Below, in pieces: positions 22,977-27,651 of a stretch of DNA of 27,651 bases. The notes below the pieces were generated by a model. It was given only the letters and a program-made list of their open reading frames with translations. It ran no database searches and was not told the origin of the DNA. Every line of letters begins with the position of its first letter. Within the stretch, counting starts at the first letter, position 1. Source of the DNA: Acholeplasmatales bacterium (lineage in GTDB: Bacteria; Bacillota_I; Bacilli_A; Acholeplasmatales; Anaeroplasmataceae); the NCBI GenBank assembly GCA_024690445.1, contig JAILPD010000064.1:1-27651 (forward strand), given 5' to 3'. Made by a program: the position numbers and the translations under genes.

Positions 22977-23614
22977 TAAAACCAACTCCTTAAATCACCA
23001 ATATCATTAATAATAGTGGCTCCACTTTCTCTTAAAACATCGAATGCCTGATGACCACAAGTAACTAAAACTGATTCTACACCCATTTCTTTAGCTATTT
23101 CAAAATCATGTAATGTATCTCCAACAAAGATACATTCGTTTTTATCGATATTATTATTTTTTATATATTTTAGTCCAATACCTGTCTTTGATTCTGCATA
23201 TATATTATCAATTCCTAATATTGCATCAAAATAATGATTAATACCATAATGATTAATTTGATAATTTAGATTATTTATTTCAGATGCTGATAAAACAATT
23301 AATTTTATACCTAATTCCTTTAAATGTTTAAGAGTTGGAATCACGCATGAATATAATCCACAAACTAAAGATAGTGGTGTATATCTAGCAATAAATTTAT
23401 CAGCCATACTTTCATATGATTCAATATTAAAATCTAAGCCAGCATCCAAATAGTACTGTCTAATAGGAAACTTGAATACATGTTTATATTCGTCTAATGT
23501 TAAAGTTTGCTTATTCTGAGCTATCAATTTCTCATTTAATAAATCTAAGCATAATTCAACATCATTCAATATAGTCCCATTAAAATCAAAGAAAATATAT
23601 TTAATCTTGTTCAT
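22976..23614 (-). CDS. HAD-superfamily hydrolase, PGP/beta-phosphoglucomutase-like
   Basis: A 212-residue HAD protein. Motif I is DFNGT: D10 is the nucleophile, but the second position is N12 rather than the usual Asp. Motif II is S109 (VLSAS), motif III is K143 (ESKTG) and motif IV is GDTLHD (G165-D166, D170). DFNGT occurs in a subgroup of phosphatases, so this need not mean loss of activity. A helical cap spans about residues 15-85. The ATG at 23614 lies inside the end of the WYL gene; an in-frame TTG three codons earlier is an alternative. It overlaps WYL by 14 bases and the propeller gene by one, so all three are translated as a unit. A sugar-phosphate substrate would suit the propeller's possible link to polysaccharide. 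Confidence 0.83.
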   Translation of the reverse strand: MNKIKYIFFDFNGTILNDVELCLDLLNEKLIAQNKQTLTLDEYKHVFKFPIRQYYLDAGLDFNIESYESMADKFIARYTPLSLVCGLYSCVIPTLKHLKELGIKLIVLSASEINNLNYQINHYGINHYFDAILGIDNIYAESKTGIGLKYIKNNNIDKNECIFVGDTLHDFEIAKEMGVESVLVTCGHQAFDVLRESGATIINDIGDLRSWF

Positions 23615-24554
23615 ATAATTCAAGCTCTTCTCTTAATACTTCTTTGACTTTATCTTTAAGCCAGGCAGGTTCAATTACTTTACACTTATTTCCAAATGAT
23701 AAAACAAATGATAAAATCATCTCTTGATTTTGCATATCTGCGCTAAATTTTACATGTTTATCATCAATTTCTATAACAGATTGATTCTTACCATAAACTC
23801 TTTCCTTCATTACAGTGTTTAGATTTGTAAGCTCAAGCTCAACATGATAATATTCACCATTCTTTACCATTCCATAGCCATCTAGATAATCTTCTTCAAC
23901 ATATGTCTTTAACACTGTAAAATGATTTCTAGTTAAGAATAGGTTATTAATTCTATTTAATTTAAAATATCCAATATCATTAACAGTTTCATTATATGCA
24001 ATAACAAACCAATTACCGTTATAAACAAAAAGCTTATATGGATGAATGATATGATTCTTTGTCCTACCAGAAACTGATAAATATTCAATCTCCACCTTAT
24101 ATTGAGATTCAGCACCATCATTTAAGATAGTAAATCTCTTTTGCAATTCATCCTTTGCCATTACAAGCGGAAATTTATCAACCATAGTAAGAGGTGTAAC
24201 GGGTCTTGAATCATCTAGTGATGCCAATACCTTTCCCATAACACAATCTATTTCTCCAGTTGCGAAATAATCATTCTTACTTGATAGATAAGCAACAGTA
24301 TCTCTTAATAGTTTTATTTCTTCATTATTAAGATTAATAGCAGGTAATAATGATGCCTTATTCATTCTATATCCACCATAAACACCAGCTAATGAATCAA
24401 CCTTATATCCGCATACTTCAATCTCTTTAATATATTCTTTTACATTTCTAGGATTAGTACCAATCATATCGGCAAGTTCACTTGTAGAAATGAATTCTCC
24501 TCTTGCTGAAAGTACCTGAATTAATTTAATTGTTGCTGCTGTTTTGTTTGCCAT
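23601..24554 (-). CDS. WYL-domain transcriptional regulator (HTH-WYL)
   Basis: A 317-residue regulator. Residues 1-63 form a winged HTH of the HTH_11 type (TIKLIQVLSARGEFISTSELAD, then NPRNVKEYIKEIE and a GGYRM wing). The WYL domain follows at about 140-220, with NWFVIAYN in the place of the WYL core, and a C-terminal WCX-like extension ends the protein. WYL proteins sense nucleotides or single-stranded DNA, or act in metabolism. The start is the ATG at 24554 with GAGGT upstream; a frame extending 15 codons further is just leader. It leads the HAD and propeller genes and is divergent from the MocR-type regulator, whose promoter is back to back with its own. It may regulate itself and the operon. 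Confidence 0.87.
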   Translation of the reverse strand: MANKTAATIKLIQVLSARGEFISTSELADMIGTNPRNVKEYIKEIEVCGYKVDSLAGVYGGYRMNKASLLPAINLNNEEIKLLRDTVAYLSSKNDYFATGEIDCVMGKVLASLDDSRPVTPLTMVDKFPLVMAKDELQKRFTILNDGAESQYKVEIEYLSVSGRTKNHIIHPYKLFVYNGNWFVIAYNETVNDIGYFKLNRINNLFLTRNHFTVLKTYVEEDYLDGYGMVKNGEYYHVELELTNLNTVMKERVYGKNQSVIEIDDKHVKFSADMQNQEMILSFVLSFGNKCKVIEPAWLKDKVKEVLREELELYEQD

Positions 24555-24589
24555 TTTTACTACCTCTGAATACGAAAAAATACAAGTTA

Positions 24590-24618
24590 ATTGTAACATT
24601 TTTAATGTCTAATTACAA
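24590..24618 (-). promoter_or_regulatory. Promoter of the WYL-HAD-propeller operon
   Basis: On the minus strand TTGTAA (24618-24613), a 17-base spacer and TACAAT (24595-24590) with a TG two bases upstream make a good sigma-A promoter. Confidence 0.72.
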
Positions 24619-24634
24619 TAAAACTAAAATTAAT

Positions 24635-24663
24635 TTTACATTATTTTTAGAATGAATTATAAT
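24635..24663 (+). promoter_or_regulatory. Promoter of the MocR-type regulator gene
   Basis: TTTACA (24635-24640), a 17-base spacer and a perfect TATAAT (24658-24663) are seen. Only 16 bases separate it from the -35 box of the divergent WYL promoter. Confidence 0.8.
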
Positions 24664-24672
24664 TTAAATAAC

Positions 24673-24680
24673 TGGTACCA
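24673..24680 (+). promoter_or_regulatory. Palindrome TGGTACCA near the MocR transcription start
   Basis: A perfect eight-base palindrome lies just downstream of the predicted transcription start and about 37 bases before the start codon. It is a candidate operator for autoregulation. A single site of this length can occur by chance. Confidence 0.35.
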
Positions 24681-24716
24681 AAATTGTGTATCAAAAACAA
24701 AAACGTGAGGTTTCAG

Positions 24717-26033
24717 ATGGATATTATTCTAAGTGGTAAAAAAGCTAAATATATTGAGCTTTACGAAAGTGTAACAAAATTAATAAATACTGGTCAACTA
24801 GCACCAAAGGAAAAACTTCCTTCCAAAAGAGATTTAGCAATTAGCTTAAATGTCAGCCTAAACACTGTAATTAATGCTTATGACTTATTAATTGATGAAG
24901 GATATATTTATTCTATCGAGAAAAAAGGATATTTCGTATCAGATCAATTATCAATTAATATAAAGCCTAAAACAGTAAATGTTAAAATAGAAAAAAAAGA
25001 ATCATATAAATATGATTTTACAACAAAAAACGTTGTTGAATTTACAAATACAAACTATAAAAGAATAATTAAATCCATTCTAAACCAAAAGGATTTTATA
25101 AACAAAACTGAATTTGAAGGTGACCTTGGACTTAGAATGGCAATAGCATCTCACCTTAAAACTAATAGAGGAATTAACGTATCGCCAAATTCTATCTTTA
25201 TTGGGTCTGGAATCGAATCTTTACGTTCAGTACTAAGAATCATTAATATCGATAATATTACATTTGAAAATCCTGGATATCATAAGCTATTACCAATTGC
25301 TTCTAACCTTGGTATAAAATCTAATTTTATAAACCTAGATTCCAATGGTGTACTAGTACCAAATTATAAAACAATTCTATATACTACTTCCTTCTCTCAA
25401 TTCCCAACAGGAATTAAGATGTCTATATCAAGGAAAAAGGAATTAATTGATTTTTTAAATAAGACAGGAAGCTATATCATTGAAGATGATTTTGATGCAG
25501 AATTTAGAATCAAGGATTCTCCTTCAACTCCTCTATATTCATTATCAAATAATAATGTTATCTTCTTTTCGTCATTTACAATGACAATGTATCCAGGAAT
25601 TAGAATATCTTATTTCATATTACCTGATGACTTAAAAGAAAAATACTTAAACCACTATAAAGGATATTCTTCTAGTGTATCAACACTAGAACAATTGGCA
25701 CTTAAAGAATTTATCAATAGCGGATATTATGCTTCTCATATTAATAAATTAAAGAAAAGATATCTAAATATCAGAAAGAAAATAACTGATATATTAGATA
25801 AATACAATATTGAATATGATGATAAAAAAAATTATTTATCTATTCTCGTTAAAACTAAAAGTAATTCTAAAACAGTTAAAGAGAATCTATTAGATAAAGG
25901 TATTAATATCTCTACATTAAGTGATTATGAAATAAATCATAAAGACGATAGAATATTAATTATAGGATATACTTCAATAGATGAAGATTTAATTGAAGAT
26001 GGAATTAAAGAAATAATTAAAGAGATAATATAA
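24717..26033 (+). CDS. MocR-type regulator (GntR HTH plus aminotransferase fold) lacking the PLP lysine
   Basis: A 438-residue MocR/PdxR family protein. A GntR winged HTH (about 10-75, KLPSKRDLAISLNVSLNTV) is joined by a linker to a class I aminotransferase-like domain from about residue 105 onward. Family landmarks are present: FENPGYHK, SFSQFPTGIKMS, EDDFDAEFR and IGYTSIDEDLIEDGI. In the block normally reading SFSKTLxPGxRxGY this protein has SFTMTMYPGIRISY. The lysine that forms the internal aldimine with PLP is therefore Met289 (codon at 25581-25583). PLP cannot be held covalently, although the aspartate in EDDFD is kept. The start is the ATG at 24717, preceded by GAGGT; the frame extends to an upstream TTG. 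No pyridoxal biosynthesis gene is adjacent, so the target is unknown. Confidence 0.87.
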   Translation: MDIILSGKKAKYIELYESVTKLINTGQLAPKEKLPSKRDLAISLNVSLNTVINAYDLLIDEGYIYSIEKKGYFVSDQLSINIKPKTVNVKIEKKESYKYDFTTKNVVEFTNTNYKRIIKSILNQKDFINKTEFEGDLGLRMAIASHLKTNRGINVSPNSIFIGSGIESLRSVLRIINIDNITFENPGYHKLLPIASNLGIKSNFINLDSNGVLVPNYKTILYTTSFSQFPTGIKMSISRKKELIDFLNKTGSYIIEDDFDAEFRIKDSPSTPLYSLSNNNVIFFSSFTMTMYPGIRISYFILPDDLKEKYLNHYKGYSSSVSTLEQLALKEFINSGYYASHINKLKKRYLNIRKKITDILDKYNIEYDDKKNYLSILVKTKSNSKTVKENLLDKGINISTLSDYEINHKDDRILIIGYTSIDEDLIEDGIKEIIKEII

Positions 26034-26034
26034 A

Positions 26035-26057
26035 AAGGAAGACAACTAGTCTTCCTT
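26035..26057. terminator. Bidirectional terminator between MocR-type regulator and membrane protein genes
   Basis: A perfect nine-pair stem (26035-26043 with 26049-26057, AAGGAAGAC/GTCTTCCTT) with a five-base loop has T-rich tails on both strands and overlaps the TAG stop of the minus-strand gene. Confidence 0.85.
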
Positions 26058-27404
26058 ATTTTCGTTATTATTAACATCTTCAATATTAGAATCAGTTGAA
26101 ACTACATCTTCAACTTGTGCATCCTCAATTTTAACTTCTTCAACTATTTCAGCCTTAACTTCTTCAGCTTCTATAGTTTCAGATGGTTGAACCTCTGGTT
26201 GCTTTTCTTCTACTGGCTTTGGAGCAAGAATAACATTACCATTTTTTCTAATTTCTTCTTCTTTAGCTTTTTTCTTTGCTAAATCTTCAGCTCTTTTTTC
26301 ATTTACTCTATCAAGATTAGTTTTTCTAGGTTCTGAATTAGTTGGAGCATTATTAATCTTATTAGGAACAATTCTTTGAGTTGTTCTAGAATGACGACCA
26401 CCAAATACCCAATTCTTAATTCTAGTAAAGTAGAATACTAAGATATATACAATAGCAATCGATAGGAAAAATAATGAGGCAATACCAATACTTGAGAAAA
26501 TCAATTTAGTAGTATAAACATCATCCTTACCAAATCCCTTATCATATCCCTTTGAAGTATAATCTTCAATCTTAAAAGAATTTAAATAATTCTGTGCTTT
26601 TTCATAAATAGCATTTTGTTCACTTGTTCTATCACCTGATGCAATTTTTTCCATATCAAGAATATCAACAGATGCTTGCTTAAATTCAGCTAAATCCTGA
26701 TAGAATCCTTCAGTAAAGTTAAAGCTAAAATCAATTGTAGTCCCTTCAACAACCTCACCCTTGTTATCTAATACTTCAAATTTAGATATTGTTCCACCAA
26801 GTTCTTCTTTAACACATTTAACAAATAATTCAGAAATTGTTGTGAAAACAAAACCATAATCTGAATATGTAGTAACCATGTTTCTAGATGTATTAAATAA
26901 AGCTTCCTTTGGAGATGATGGATTTGTTATTATCTCATCCTTATTAGCATTATCATCAACTACATAATGGAATGTAAAAGTATTTTCACCTGCACCATCG
27001 TAGAATCTAAGACCAGTTTCATTCTTTCCTTCTACAGCACCATAACTAAATGATGGGTTATAAATAAAGAAATAATACATATACTGAATCTCAGCATAAT
27101 TTGTTTGTTTAGATTGTGAATCAGTAGTATCATAATAAGATAAATTTAACTGATTAATAGCATTATATATAACAATTTCATTTTTTTCACCCTTATTGCT
27201 TTCAGCAACCGGCTTTGAATCATAAGGGATATTATACATTGAGAATGCTTTACATACTTCAGCGTGGTTTTCAGATTCTGCAGATGACTTTAATAAATCA
27301 AAATAATTTGTTGAAGCACCTGAATTATAGGCGATTACATAAGCTAAAAATGTAAACACTACACCAATAAAAATGAAAATAATTTTAGCAATTTTCTTTC
27401 CCAT
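26046..27404 (-). CDS. Two-span membrane protein with long acidic C-terminal tail, unknown function
   Basis: I do not recognise this 452-residue protein. A membrane span at about 7-26 is followed by an outside domain of about 270 residues with many Asn, Ser and Tyr and no catalytic motif that I can see. A second span lies at about 301-326. The remaining 124 residues are inside: a basic stretch (RIKNWVFGGRHSRTTQR), a short charged helix likely to form a coiled coil (about 367-388, RVNEKRAEDLAKKKAKEEEIRKN) and a low-complexity acidic end rich in Glu, Val and Asp. Acidic repetitive tails of this kind often bind partners, but no partner is shown here. The start is the ATG at 27404 with AAAGGA upstream; a 36-codon extension of the frame covers the promoter and is rejected. 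Confidence 0.78.
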   Translation of the reverse strand: MGKKIAKIIFIFIGVVFTFLAYVIAYNSGASTNYFDLLKSSAESENHAEVCKAFSMYNIPYDSKPVAESNKGEKNEIVIYNAINQLNLSYYDTTDSQSKQTNYAEIQYMYYFFIYNPSFSYGAVEGKNETGLRFYDGAGENTFTFHYVVDDNANKDEIITNPSSPKEALFNTSRNMVTTYSDYGFVFTTISELFVKCVKEELGGTISKFEVLDNKGEVVEGTTIDFSFNFTEGFYQDLAEFKQASVDILDMEKIASGDRTSEQNAIYEKAQNYLNSFKIEDYTSKGYDKGFGKDDVYTTKLIFSSIGIASLFFLSIAIVYILVFYFTRIKNWVFGGRHSRTTQRIVPNKINNAPTNSEPRKTNLDRVNEKRAEDLAKKKAKEEEIRKNGNVILAPKPVEEKQPEVQPSETIEAEEVKAEIVEEVKIEDAQVEDVVSTDSNIEDVNNNENKED

Positions 27405-27441
27405 TTGGCATATCCTTTCTTTTTTTAAAACATACATAACA

Positions 27442-27469
27442 ATTGTATCATCTTTTTTACTTTTTTCAA
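27442..27469 (-). promoter_or_regulatory. Promoter of the two-span membrane protein gene
   Basis: On the minus strand TTGAAA (27469-27464), a 16-base spacer and TACAAT (27447-27442) lie about 38 bases before the start codon. Confidence 0.7.
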
Positions 27470-27512
27470 TAAAACAAATGCCTATATTTTTGCAAAACAA
27501 GCAATTTTTCAC

Positions 27513-27540
27513 TTTACAAAAAAAATATTTTAGTTATAAT
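27513..27540 (+). promoter_or_regulatory. Promoter of tRNA-His
   Basis: TTTACA (27513-27518), a 16-base spacer and a perfect TATAAT (27535-27540) end 20 bases before the mature tRNA start. Confidence 0.78.
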
Positions 27541-27560
27541 TGAATTGCACGCTTATAAAT

Positions 27561-27637
27561 GGCGCATATGGTGAAGCGGTTAACACGGCGGATTGTGGCT
27601 CCGTTATGCGCAGGTTCGATCCCTGTTATGCGCCCCA
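27561..27637 (+). tRNA. tRNA-His (anticodon GUG)
   Basis: A complete 77-base tRNA. The G at 27561 is the extra G-1 of tRNA-His, opposite C73 (27634). The acceptor stem is GCGCATA with TATGCGC (27627-27633). The anticodon stem GCGGA/TCCGT holds the loop TTGTGGC with anticodon GTG at 27595-27597. The T-arm is GCAGG-TTCGATC-CCTGT, and CCA is encoded at 27635-27637. It has its own promoter 20 bases upstream. No terminator is seen before the window ends, so further tRNAs may follow. Confidence 0.96.
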
Positions 27638-27651
27638 TTATAGTGCATTTT

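Noticed and set aside
1..27651. CRISPR array, insertion sequence, prophage or integrase next to the tRNA genes
   Set aside because: No spaced direct repeats, transposase, integrase or inverted-repeat ends were found, and base composition is even across the window.

Overview
The window is strongly AT-rich. It carries a PolC-type DNA polymerase III, a small alarmone synthetase, a PheB-type HTH/ACT protein, GGAGG ribosome binding sites and TTATAAT-type promoters. This points to a low-GC Gram-positive bacterium of class Bacilli, probably near the Erysipelotrichia/Acholeplasma-like gut lineages. TGA is used as a stop (at 3101-3103 and 13552-13554) and Trp is encoded by TGG, so the genetic code is the standard bacterial one, not the Mycoplasma code. 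The species cannot be named from the sequence alone.

Layout, left to right. (1) 1-53 is the 3' part of a tRNA-Lys(CUU) followed by a terminator. (2) 223-2992, minus strand: small alarmone synthetase, methionine aminopeptidase and CCA-adding enzyme in one tight run. (3) 3101-4470, minus: alpha/beta hydrolase coupled to a zinc-ribbon Nudix hydrolase. (4) 4557-4982, minus: YqeY. (5) 5151-5627, plus: an unknown soluble protein. (6) 5649-7063, minus: Bax-inhibitor-1 family membrane protein and a HAD phosphatase. (7) 7183-12479, minus: an unknown membrane protein followed by polC. (8) 12619-13554, plus: a radical SAM protein of the YhcC/YtqA family. (9) 13585-17481, minus: acyl carrier protein, a degenerate leucyl-tRNA synthetase paralogue, a PlsC-like acyltransferase and a GT8 glycosyltransferase. 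(10) 17524-20220, minus: threonine operon thrC-thrB-pheB. (11) 20358-20930, minus: a lipoprotein with a thioredoxin-like look. (12) 21006-24554, minus: WYL regulator, HAD phosphatase and a cytoplasmic concanavalin-like/beta-propeller protein. (13) 24717-26033, plus: a MocR-type regulator whose PLP lysine is replaced by methionine. (14) 26046-27404, minus: an unknown two-span membrane protein with a long acidic tail. (15) 27561-27637, plus: tRNA-His.

Most of the window is core metabolism and information processing. The most unusual part is 13585-17481. An intact 663-codon LeuRS-derived protein has lost all four LeuRS signature sites (HIGH, the threonine-rich editing motif, SRQRYWG and KMSKS) and its C-terminal tRNA-binding domain. 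It sits between an ACP and a lysophospholipid-type acyltransferase, followed by a glycosyltransferase. This looks like a synthetase scaffold recruited to a carrier-protein or envelope-lipid task. The function is an inference; the loss of the motifs is visible directly. The second oddity is the MocR regulator without its PLP lysine.

Many start codons were moved inward from the longest open frame. In these cases the upstream TTG or GTG lies in or beside the Shine-Dalgarno sequence, and a well-spaced downstream start is available.
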